A stretch of 64,000 bases of DNA from Methylomicrobium lacus_A. GTDB lineage: Bacteria; Pseudomonadota; Gammaproteobacteria; Methylococcales; Methylomonadaceae. Where the stretch lies: the NCBI RefSeq assembly GCF_041897535.1, contig NZ_CP169217.1:2232001-2296000 (forward strand). The letters run 5' to 3'. The translations under genes and the position numbers were made by a program. A model generated the notes under the pieces. The model ran no database searches. It was given only the letters and a program-made list of their open reading frames with translations, and was not told the origin of the DNA. Every line of letters starts with the position of its first letter. The stretch's first letter is position 1. Positions 9,351-16,550 of the stretch are shown piece by piece.

Positions 9351-10586
9351 TCATTTCGCACTTAGCGTTTCCCAGGGCAGATTGTCCAGATTGAGCAAAT
9401 GCCCGAGCTTCTCGGATTTGGTGCGTAAATAGACGATGTTCTCGCGGTTGGGAGCGGGTTCCAGCGGCACGCGCTCGACGATTTTCAGCCGGTATCCCGC
9501 CAGCTCGCTGAACTTGGCCGGGTTATTGCTCATCAGCCTGATCGTCGTCACCCCTAAATCGCTGAGGATCTGGGCGCCGACGTCATAGCTTCGGGAATCG
9601 ATAGGCAGACCCAAGTCCAAATTGGCTTGTACGGTATCCCGGCCCTGATCCTGCAATTCATAGGCACGCAGCTTGTGCGCCAAACCGATGCCGCGCCCTT
9701 CATGCCCGCGCAAGTAAACCAAAACCCCGCTGCCCGCCTGTTCGATTTTTGCCAACGCCATTTTGAGTTGATTGCCGCAATCGCAGCGCAACGAGTCGAG
9801 CACGTCGCCGGTTAAACATTCGGAATGCACCCGTACCAGGACGTTCTGCTGTCCCGTCACCTGGCCTTTGACCAGGGCCAGATGTTCCGAACCGTCGAGC
9901 ACGGAACGGTAAACATGGGCGGTGAAAACCCCAACGGCGGTGGGTATCCTGGCTTCCGAGACGTGCTCGACCAGTCGTTCGTTACGGCGGCGGTAGGCAA
10001 TCAAGTCGGCAATCCGGATAAAGGGTAACTGGTGCTGGCTGGCGAAGGCCCGCAGCGCCTCGCCGCGGGTCATGCTGCCATCGTCATTCACGATTTCGCA
10101 CAACACGCCGGCCGGATACAGACCGGCCAAGCGCGCCAGGTCCCCGGCCGCTTCGGTGTGGCCCGGCCGCGCCAACACCCCATGCGGCCTGGCACGCAAC
10201 GGAAACACATGGCCTGGGCGCGCAAAATTGTCGGCGCTGCAGGCAGGATTCGCCAGGGCCCGGAGGGTGGCGCTGCGGTCCGCGGCGGAAATGCCGGTGC
10301 TGGTGCCTTTGTTCAAGTCAACCGAAACGGTAAATGCCGTGCCATGGGCATCGGTATTGCTCGCGACCATCGGTTCCAGATGCAGCGCATCGACGCGCTC
10401 GCCCGGCAGGGAGACGCAAACGACGCCGCTGCTATGCCGCACCAGAAAGGCCATGCGTTCGGGCGTGATTTTTTCGGCCGCGATGATTAAATCGCCTTCG
10501 TTCTCCCGGCTGGCGTCGTCGGCCACCACCACGAAGCCGCCGTTGCGGATGGCTTCCAGCGCCGTCTCTATTGTGTCGTAACTCAT
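9351..10586 (-). CDS. ribBA: bifunctional DHBP synthase / GTP cyclohydrolase II
   Basis: Makes both precursors of riboflavin: 3,4-dihydroxy-2-butanone 4-phosphate (N-terminal half, DDASRENEGDLI at about 23-34) and the pyrimidine product from GTP (C-terminal half). The C-terminal half has the zinc cysteines 257, 268 and 270 in SECLTGDVLDSLRCDCG and the loop YLRGHEGRGIGL. Length 411 residues. The ATG follows AAGGA and lies 11 bp after the preceding stop; an upstream extension overlapping that gene is ignored. It sits inside the sulfur operon and presumably raises flavin supply for the FMN-dependent monooxygenases. A separate monofunctional GTP cyclohydrolase II is encoded near 61 kb, so this is a second copy. 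Confidence 0.93.
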   Translation of the reverse strand: MSYDTIETALEAIRNGGFVVVADDASRENEGDLIIAAEKITPERMAFLVRHSSGVVCVSLPGERVDALHLEPMVASNTDAHGTAFTVSVDLNKGTSTGISAADRSATLRALANPACSADNFARPGHVFPLRARPHGVLARPGHTEAAGDLARLAGLYPAGVLCEIVNDDGSMTRGEALRAFASQHQLPFIRIADLIAYRRRNERLVEHVSEARIPTAVGVFTAHVYRSVLDGSEHLALVKGQVTGQQNVLVRVHSECLTGDVLDSLRCDCGNQLKMALAKIEQAGSGVLVYLRGHEGRGIGLAHKLRAYELQDQGRDTVQANLDLGLPIDSRSYDVGAQILSDLGVTTIRLMSNNPAKFSELAGYRLKIVERVPLEPAPNRENIVYLRTKSEKLGHLLNLDNLPWETLSAK

Positions 10587-10597
10587 TGTTTTGATCC

Positions 10598-11791
10598 TTA
10601 GGAGTAAAAGCTCGGGGTGGGCAGCTTGGCATTCAATACCCATTCGCCAAGATCGCGCAGCTTATAATCGACCGGGTCGTGCAGCGAATGGGTGCGCAGA
10701 TTGCGCCAATAGCGGTCGAAGCCGGCCTTGGCGCTGGTCGCCCGTGCGCCGGTGACTTCGAACAAGCGCTGCGTCACCTCCAAGCCGGCGCGGGTGGCCA
10801 GGACTTTGGCCGTCGCGCTGGCGATCGCCACGCTGCCGCGCTCCGCCTCGGTGAGCGCATTTTCCTGGCGCCAGGCAGCATCCAGTAAACTGGCGGCATA
10901 ATCGGTCGCCAGCGCAGCGGCGTTCAGGTCGACCCAAAACTCGCCGTACTTTTTGAGCACATAAGGATCGCGGGTCGCGCTTTCCACGCCGGACAAAAAC
11001 CAGGCCCGCGACTGGCTGCGGGTATAGCCGATCGCTTCCGCCAAAGCGCCTTCGCCAATGCCCAAGTAAATGTTGATTAACACCAGCTGCGCAATCAACG
11101 GGCGCAAGGTGGCAAACACGCTGCCCAGGGGTCCGGGCCGACTTAAGATTTCCTGGTCATAGATGCGCACCCGATCAAAATCCACCGTGCCGCTGTCGGT
11201 CTGGCGTTGCCCCATATTGTCCCAATCCGAGTGAATCCGGATGCCTGGACGATCGCTCGGAATCGCGGCGATGACTAATTTGCCGCCCGCCTCGGTCAAG
11301 GCCGATACGATTAAATGATCGGAATCGGTAGCGCCGGAGCAAAAGCTTTTGGTGCCGTGCACAAGCCAGTCCTGACCGTCGGCACTGATCTTGGCGCGAG
11401 TGTCCAGAGGGTTCAGGGTATTGCCCCAAAACCAGCTGTTTTTAACCGTTTCACGGTAATAATGCGGCCATTGGTCGCCGAACAGCCGCAGCGTCGCCAG
11501 CAGCAAATGCTGGAAACCGAACAGATGCCCGAGCGAACTGTCGGCCCTGGAAATAATGCGCACAATCTGCAAGGTATCGTGCCAATCCAGGCCGTGCCCG
11601 CCGTATTCGACCGGGATGATCAGGTTTAATAGGCCGCTTTGACGCAGGCTGTCGCGCTCGTTTTTAGCCGTGCCGCCGCGCCGATCGCGTTCCACGGCGG
11701 TGGCGGCAAACTCCGCCGCCAATTGTTCGGCCTTGTCGAACAACGCCCGAGTCTTTGCCTGCGCCTGCTGGGGAGGATTCGCCTTGCTCAT
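10598..11791 (-). CDS. DszC/SfnB-type flavin-dependent monooxygenase (acyl-CoA dehydrogenase fold)
   Basis: A 397-residue protein of the acyl-CoA dehydrogenase superfamily in the branch that includes DszC, SfnB and MsuC, which use FMNH2 and O2 to oxidise sulfur compounds rather than acyl-CoA. Seen: IPVEYGGHGLDW near 60, SSLGHLFGFQHLLL near 88, and the branch-typical C-terminus NLRTHSLHDPVDYKLR. Its start overlaps the sfnG stop by one base (TGATG), so the two are translationally coupled. A likely job is oxidation of methanesulfinate or another intermediate made by SfnG. Which of DszC, SfnB or MsuC it matches best cannot be decided by eye. Confidence 0.8.
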   Translation of the reverse strand: MSKANPPQQAQAKTRALFDKAEQLAAEFAATAVERDRRGGTAKNERDSLRQSGLLNLIIPVEYGGHGLDWHDTLQIVRIISRADSSLGHLFGFQHLLLATLRLFGDQWPHYYRETVKNSWFWGNTLNPLDTRAKISADGQDWLVHGTKSFCSGATDSDHLIVSALTEAGGKLVIAAIPSDRPGIRIHSDWDNMGQRQTDSGTVDFDRVRIYDQEILSRPGPLGSVFATLRPLIAQLVLINIYLGIGEGALAEAIGYTRSQSRAWFLSGVESATRDPYVLKKYGEFWVDLNAAALATDYAASLLDAAWRQENALTEAERGSVAIASATAKVLATRAGLEVTQRLFEVTGARATSAKAGFDRYWRNLRTHSLHDPVDYKLRDLGEWVLNAKLPTPSFYS

Positions 11792-12897
11792 CAGGCAGCC
11801 ACTTTGTCGACTTGCCGCGCTTCCAGTTCGCGAACCAAAGGCAAAACCCGCTGCCCGAAATAGTCGACTTCTTCCTGGAAGTGCAAAAAGCCGGTCAGGA
11901 TCAGGTCGACGCCGACCGCTTTCAAGGCGACGATACGCTCGGCGATTTGTTCGGGCGTGCCGATCAGATTGGTCTTGAAGCCGTCGTTATATTGCACCAG
12001 GTCCTCGAATGTGGACTTGGCCCAATTGCCCTCGCCTTCCGGGGAAGCTTTTCCCGCCTGCTTGACTTCATGTCCGAACGCATTGACCGCTTCCGTGTCG
12101 GCTTTTTCAATGATTTCGTTCAGCACCGCCCGGGCTTCCGCCTCGGTATCCCGGGCGATCACGAAGGCATTGACGCCGATCTTGACCGCATGGCCTTCCT
12201 TGGCCGCCTTGGCGCGAATATCGTCGACCTGCGCCTTGATGCCCTCCAGCGTATTGCCGTTGGTGAAATACCAGTCCGAGACCCGGGCCGCCATGTCGCG
12301 CGCCGCCCTGGAACTGCCGCCCTGAAAGATCTCCGGATGAGGTTGCTGCAGGGGTTTCGGCTTCAGGGTGAAATGGTGGAAACGGTAGAAATCGCCGAAA
12401 AAACTGAAATCGTCCTGCGTCCAAATGCCTTTCAGCGCGCGGATGAATTCTTCCGAACGGCGATAACGTTCGTCATGCTCCAGCCACGGCTCGCCGATCG
12501 CGGTAAATTCGGTTTTGAACCAGCCGCTGACGATATTGACGGCGATACGGCCGGCCGTCAGGTGGTCGATCGTCGCAATCTGCTTGGCGGCGACCGCCGG
12601 GTGCCAGGGCCCCGGCAAGATCGCCGCGATCACCCGCAGTTTCTGGGTAGCCGCCAACAGGGCATGGGTGAAAGAGACCGACTCGTGCTGATACTCCGCA
12701 CCGTAACCCGCGGTGAAACGGATCTGTGTGAGGGCGTAGTCGAAACCGCTGCGCTCGGCGATTTGCGCGAGCTTGCGGTTATAGTCGATATCCCAGCCGG
12801 TGCGCTGCTCGATCTTACTGACCAGCAGGCCGCCGCTGACATTGGGCACCCAGTAGGCGAATTTGATCGGGTTGTTGCTGTGATGGGATTGGCTCAT
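11791..12897 (-). CDS. sfnG: dimethyl sulfone monooxygenase
   Basis: FMNH2-dependent luciferase-like monooxygenase that converts dimethyl sulfone to methanesulfinate and formaldehyde. Seen: the SfnG N-terminal hallmark NVSGGLLVSKIEQRTGW, then ILPGPWHPAVAAKQIATIDH, NIVSGWFKTEF and FQGGSSRAARDMA. Length is 368 residues, typical of SfnG. The ATG with GAGGAAA five bases upstream was preferred over a 17-residue longer start. It follows the OsmC gene by 10 bp and overlaps the next gene by 1 bp. It is the main reason for calling the cluster a sulfone system. Confidence 0.9.
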   Translation of the reverse strand: MSQSHHSNNPIKFAYWVPNVSGGLLVSKIEQRTGWDIDYNRKLAQIAERSGFDYALTQIRFTAGYGAEYQHESVSFTHALLAATQKLRVIAAILPGPWHPAVAAKQIATIDHLTAGRIAVNIVSGWFKTEFTAIGEPWLEHDERYRRSEEFIRALKGIWTQDDFSFFGDFYRFHHFTLKPKPLQQPHPEIFQGGSSRAARDMAARVSDWYFTNGNTLEGIKAQVDDIRAKAAKEGHAVKIGVNAFVIARDTEAEARAVLNEIIEKADTEAVNAFGHEVKQAGKASPEGEGNWAKSTFEDLVQYNDGFKTNLIGTPEQIAERIVALKAVGVDLILTGFLHFQEEVDYFGQRVLPLVRELEARQVDKVAA

Positions 12898-12907
12898 GGG
12901 GATTTCC

Positions 12908-13450
12908 TCACGCGGCGTCGATGGCCAGGGCGTGCAGCGGCGCGCCATTGAGTATGACCGTGCCGGCCACCTCGACCGGCCGGGTCAAGGTATCGAGCAC
13001 GGGACAGTGCGCTTCCACCGCCGCCACCAGCTTTTCGATCGTTTCCGGGTCCGCGGGGCTCTTCAATGTGGTTTCGAAGCTGATTTTCTGGAAACCGGAG
13101 GGCACCTCCTTCAAGCCGAACAGGCCATTCAGATCCAGGTAGCCCTTGGCGCTCACCTCGACGGCCTCCAAAGGGATGCCCAACACGGCGGCGTAGGCCG
13201 CATAGACGATTTCCTGGCAGGTGCCGAGTGCGGCCAGGATCAGCTCGACCGGGTTTGCCCCCGCGTCTCCCCCGCCCAGCTCAGGGGGTTCGTCAATGAT
13301 CAGCGGCGGAAAATCCCGCACTTCGGCGGCGCAGCGCACGCCATCGAGCAGGCGGGTCTGCGCCTTGAAAACTAGGCGGGCGCCCGCCGGATTTTGTTGC
13401 AGGGCGACAATGGTGTTCTCTAATGTGGCTTTCAAATCTTGTTGTGACAT
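12908..13450 (-). CDS. OsmC-family protein
   Basis: A 180-residue OsmC/Ohr-like protein. Members reduce organic hydroperoxides with a pair of cysteines. Seen: both expected cysteines, in LGTCQEIVY and in AHCPVLDTL, in their usual order. The start was chosen at the ATG preceded by CGGAG at 7 bases; the longer open frame overlaps the upstream gene. Position between the acyl-CoA-dehydrogenase-like gene and sfnG suggests protection against peroxides from uncoupled flavin chemistry, or a role on a sulfur intermediate. The specific substrate is unknown. Confidence 0.85.
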   Translation of the reverse strand: MSQQDLKATLENTIVALQQNPAGARLVFKAQTRLLDGVRCAAEVRDFPPLIIDEPPELGGGDAGANPVELILAALGTCQEIVYAAYAAVLGIPLEAVEVSAKGYLDLNGLFGLKEVPSGFQKISFETTLKSPADPETIEKLVAAVEAHCPVLDTLTRPVEVAGTVILNGAPLHALAIDAA

Positions 13451-13563
13451 GTGAATCTCCGAAATATTGAGCAGGGACTGTCGATTAAGCAGGGTGGCTT
13501 CGCGCCTATTCCTTCCAATCGGGGTGTGGCAAAGGTTGCTAAAACGGGACGTTGTTACGGGTT

Positions 13564-14745
13564 CTACTCGCCGCCGGCCTCGAACAGCTCCAGAGGCAAT
13601 CCCACCAGCGCCTTGCCGATCCATTCGCGGGCGATGTTGTTCGACGGCCCCATGCCGATGCCGGCGCGGGCATCACGGAAGATGCGTTCGATCGGGCCTT
13701 TCTTGTAACCGTAACCACCGCTGACATCCAGGGCGTTGCGCGCCGAGATATTGGCGACTTCCGCCGCATGCACCTTGAATTCGGTCAACGGCAGCAGGAT
13801 TTGCCCTTGCGGCTGACCGGCGGCCTGCAATTGGTCCAATTGCCGCGCCAGCTCGTGCTGCCAGGGGCGCAGGCTTTCGACCAGCACCTTGGACTCGCCC
13901 AATTGCTGACGCAGTACTTGGTAGTCGGACAGTTTGCGGTTGAAATCGCGGTGTATGGTGCCGGTCAGGTGGCCTGCGGCTTTTTCCAAGGCCGCCCTGG
14001 CCACGCCGTGCCAGACCGCCCCCAGACCGACCAGATAGACCGGCGATACGCCATGGTAAACGATGTCTTTGCCCTGGCCTTCGTCGCCCAGGCGATCGAT
14101 GCTTTTCACATTCACATCCTTATAGGTGATCGGCCCGCTGTGGTTGCCGCGCACCCCGAGCGCTTCCCAGGTGCCGTGCGTGATGCCGTCCAGTTTGGCA
14201 TCGACGATGAAAAAGCTGATATCGGTAGGGCCTTTGGCGCCCGGCGAACGGGTTTGAAAAATGTAGTAATCCGCTTGTCCTGCGCTGGTGGTAAATGATT
14301 TTTCCGCATTGAGCAGATAGTTATCGTCGCTGCCTCGGGAGGCTTCGCTGAAGTTGAACCACCAGTGTCCGCCCGAGGCTTTTTCGCTGGTCGAATAGGT
14401 GCCGATCAAACCGTCGCGGGCAGGCTTCAGCCAACGTTCTTTTTGGTCGTGGTTGCCGAATAAGTTGATGGTCTGCGCCGCGCCGGTGTGCATCACATAG
14501 ACCAGGCCGGTAGAGGCGCAGGCGCGGCCGATTTCTTCCGCCACGATCGAAAAGGCGACATGATCCAGACCCAGGCCGCCGTATTCCTTCGGAATCAGCA
14601 CGCCATTCCAGCCCGCCCGGCCCAAGGCTTCAAGATTCTCCCGCGGGAAAACGCCCTGGTCGGTTTGTTCGGCATTCGGCCGGATGACTTCGTCAACCAG
14701 GGCGCGAATTTCGGAGCGGATTTTTTCGTAATCGGGTGCAGACAT
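13564..14745 (-). CDS. acyl-CoA dehydrogenase-like flavoprotein
   Basis: A 393-residue acyl-CoA dehydrogenase superfamily member. Seen: IPKEYGGLGLDHVAF near 51, GLIGTYSTSEKASGGHWW near 113-130, and the C-terminal flavin-binding segment DVSGGYGYKKGPIERIFRDARAG. It has a more classical dehydrogenase look than the DszC-like protein of the same operon. GGAG precedes the ATG by 5 bases and it follows the FMN reductase gene by 9 bp. In this context it may be a sulfinate or sulfone monooxygenase (SfnC/MsuC-like); a true acyl-CoA substrate cannot be excluded. Confidence 0.78.
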   Translation of the reverse strand: MSAPDYEKIRSEIRALVDEVIRPNAEQTDQGVFPRENLEALGRAGWNGVLIPKEYGGLGLDHVAFSIVAEEIGRACASTGLVYVMHTGAAQTINLFGNHDQKERWLKPARDGLIGTYSTSEKASGGHWWFNFSEASRGSDDNYLLNAEKSFTTSAGQADYYIFQTRSPGAKGPTDISFFIVDAKLDGITHGTWEALGVRGNHSGPITYKDVNVKSIDRLGDEGQGKDIVYHGVSPVYLVGLGAVWHGVARAALEKAAGHLTGTIHRDFNRKLSDYQVLRQQLGESKVLVESLRPWQHELARQLDQLQAAGQPQGQILLPLTEFKVHAAEVANISARNALDVSGGYGYKKGPIERIFRDARAGIGMGPSNNIAREWIGKALVGLPLELFEAGGE

Positions 14746-14754
14746 GGAGACTCC

Positions 14755-15321
14755 TTAAGCTATTTGGGATAATGGGATTTGTTCAGAGCGGACACGCGCC
14801 GCCACGACCGCTTGGCGCGCTGCCGCATGGATGCGTTCATTGACGACGGCATCGCTAAAGCGTGAGCCGTCATAGTTCTGTTCGGTGGCGTAGATGCCGG
14901 AAGGGACGGTTTGCGCACCGAAGAAGCCGAACAGCGGCCGCAGTTGATGTTCGATAATCAAGGCATGCTTTTCCCCGCCGCCGGTGGCGCCAAGAATCAC
15001 TGGCACTTCGTTCAGCGCCTTCACATCCAGAAAATCAAACACATGCTTGAATAGGCCGGTGTAGGAACCCTTGTAAACCGGTGTGACCGCGACCAGGATG
15101 TCGGCCGAGCCGATAGAATCCAGCACCGCTTTGCCACTATCGCTCAGCTCGCCCGGATGGCGGGCAGGACCGAACACCGGACCCCACTCGGCCAAATGAT
15201 GAGTTGTCACCTCGATCACCGCTTGCTGCTTGATTGCTTCCACGATTTGCTCGGCCAATGCGAGCGTCTTGGACGGCAGCCCTAGATTGCCCGAAACAAC
15301 CACGACTTTTAATGTACTCAT
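14755..15321 (-). CDS. NAD(P)H-dependent FMN reductase, MsuE/SfnE/SsuE-type
   Basis: Flavodoxin-fold FMN reductase delivering FMNH2 to two-component monooxygenases. Seen: 188 residues; N-terminal phosphate loop SGNLGLPSKT; VTPVYKGSYTGLFKHVFDFL, the segment typical of SsuE/MsuE; and GATGGGEKHAL. The ATG is preceded by AAAGG; a 28-residue longer frame has no support. It is the first gene of the operon, 57 bases after the predicted sigma-54 transcription start, so the reductant enzyme is made first and its partners SfnG and SsuD follow. Confidence 0.9.
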   Translation of the reverse strand: MSTLKVVVVSGNLGLPSKTLALAEQIVEAIKQQAVIEVTTHHLAEWGPVFGPARHPGELSDSGKAVLDSIGSADILVAVTPVYKGSYTGLFKHVFDFLDVKALNEVPVILGATGGGEKHALIIEHQLRPLFGFFGAQTVPSGIYATEQNYDGSRFSDAVVNERIHAAARQAVVAARVRSEQIPLSQIA

Positions 15322-15388
15322 GTTGATTGCCTTTGTACGGTTGAAAAATCCCGATGCCTGCAACGCATCGGTACTGTACTTAAGCTTT

Positions 15389-15405
15389 AGCACCGACCAT
15401 GCCAA
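15389..15405 (-). promoter_or_regulatory. sigma-54 promoter of the organosulfur operon
   Basis: Minus-strand sequence TTGGCATGGTCGGTGCT has the -24 GG and -12 GC elements exactly 10 bases apart and matches the consensus TGGCAYR-N4-TTGCW except at one base of the -12 box. Predicted start near 15378, 57 bases before the FMN reductase ATG. It fits the presence of a sigma-54 activator gene in the same cluster. Confidence 0.8.
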
Positions 15406-15409
15406 CTCG

Positions 15410-15422
15410 CAACCTATTGTTT
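15410..15422 (-). promoter_or_regulatory. IHF-like site before the operon promoter
   Basis: Minus strand AAACAATAGGTTG fits the IHF consensus WATCAA-N4-TTR with one mismatch and is preceded by an A-tract, as IHF prefers. It lies between the palindromic enhancer and the -24 box. The same sequence with one change occurs at the porin promoter (18041-18053). Confidence 0.5.
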
Positions 15423-15480
15423 TTTAAATGATTGATGAGCGCCTTATCGATTTGAATGCCGTTTTTGCAGCAGCGGATCA

Positions 15481-15510
15481 CAACGATTGCCGCTGTAGCG
15501 GCAATCGTTG
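15481..15510. promoter_or_regulatory. perfect 30-bp palindrome, probable activator binding site
   Basis: CAACGATTGCCGCT and its exact complement AGCGGCAATCGTTG are separated by GT. It lies between two divergent sigma-54 promoters, centred about 117 bases upstream of the operon start and about 90 bases upstream of the amidohydrolase start, usual distances for an enhancer of a sigma-54 activator. No T-run follows, so a terminator is unlikely. Binding by the SfnR-like protein is inferred. Confidence 0.65.
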
Positions 15511-15557
15511 CGGGACATGCAACCGGCAAACCCAGCGTTAAGGCTGGGCAAGATCAT

Positions 15558-15574
15558 TTGGCACAATACCTGCT
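15558..15574 (+). promoter_or_regulatory. sigma-54 promoter of the amidohydrolase gene
   Basis: TTGGCACAATACCTGCT carries the full TGGCAC -24 element and a TGCT -12 element with GG and GC 10 bases apart. Predicted start near 15585, 62 bases before the amidohydrolase ATG. Confidence 0.8.
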
Positions 15575-15646
15575 GTTTCTGTCGCTTGAACACCAGCCGA
15601 AGCGAAGATCGCTTCAATACATGAGCCAAATCCGAGAACTGACAAG

Positions 15647-16495
15647 ATGTCCAGACCGATAATCGATATGCGCAGCCGACCTGCGTTTCTGCATGATTTT
15701 TATGGCGCGACGCCGGCAACCCACGAATATGAAACCGCCAAATGGCTTAATCGCCGCTTGGGCTCCAAACAGGACGATCACTTTGCCCGCTCGCATACCC
15801 TGGATGGGTTTATCGAGGAAATTCGCGAAGCGGGAATCCGTCATGCGGTCGTCGTCGGCCGCGACACGCCCGACATCACAATCTCCAACGAGACTATTCG
15901 GGACATCACCGCGCCGCACCCGGAATTGATCGGCATCGCCTCGGTAAACCCGCAAGCGCTGGATAGCCGTGGCATCGCCGAAGCCATTGAAAAGGCCGTG
16001 AACACCCTGGGATTGAGGGGAATTAACATAGAGCCCGGATTCGGTGCGCCGCCCATTCAGGCCGATGATCCGTTGCTCTACCCGCTTTATGACGCCTGCA
16101 AACAACTGGGTGTGCCGGTGTTTTTAATGTCAGGGCCGACCACGCCGAATTTGGAATATGCCAATCCGGTCGCCGTCGGCAAGGTTGCCAGGGCTTTTTC
16201 AGGTTTGCCTATCGTGTGCTACCACGGTTTTTATCCGTATGTGAACGAAATGATCGGCGTCGCGTTTCGCTATGAAAACGTTTACGTCGTCCCGGACATG
16301 TATATTTTTCTGCCGGGCGGAAGCCTGTATGTGGAAGCGGCCAACGGTTTTATGAAGGAGCAATTGCTGTTTGGCAGCTCGTACCCGTTCCGGGCGATGG
16401 GGCAAACGCTCGAGGATTTTCTACGGCTGGGTTTACGGGAGGAGGTGCTGGATCGGGTGTTGTATCAAAACGCAAAGCGCTTGCTGCGGATTTGA
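15647..16495 (+). CDS. amidohydrolase-2 family metal-dependent hydrolase
   Basis: A 282-residue TIM-barrel hydrolase of the amidohydrolase-2 group. Seen: N-terminal IIDMRSRP in place of the usual HxH strand motif, so the first metal-ligand pair is altered; IVCYHGFYPYVNEM, supplying a histidine on a later strand; and FGSSYPF near the C-terminus at the usual FGSD(Y/F)P position, with Ser for Asp. The loss of canonical ligands suggests metal-independent or unusual chemistry. It is divergent from the sulfur operon and has its own sigma-54 promoter, so it is probably co-regulated by the SfnR-like protein. Substrate unknown. Confidence 0.75.
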   Translation: MSRPIIDMRSRPAFLHDFYGATPATHEYETAKWLNRRLGSKQDDHFARSHTLDGFIEEIREAGIRHAVVVGRDTPDITISNETIRDITAPHPELIGIASVNPQALDSRGIAEAIEKAVNTLGLRGINIEPGFGAPPIQADDPLLYPLYDACKQLGVPVFLMSGPTTPNLEYANPVAVGKVARAFSGLPIVCYHGFYPYVNEMIGVAFRYENVYVVPDMYIFLPGGSLYVEAANGFMKEQLLFGSSYPFRAMGQTLEDFLRLGLREEVLDRVLYQNAKRLLRI

Positions 16496-16550
16496 CCGGC
16501 AGGCCGGATTTGCCGAATAACCGCATAGCGGATTATTCGGCATCTATCCG

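Noticed and set aside
15481..15510. Reading the 30-bp palindrome as a transcription terminator
   Set aside because: No T-run on either side and it lies between two divergent promoters, not after a gene.
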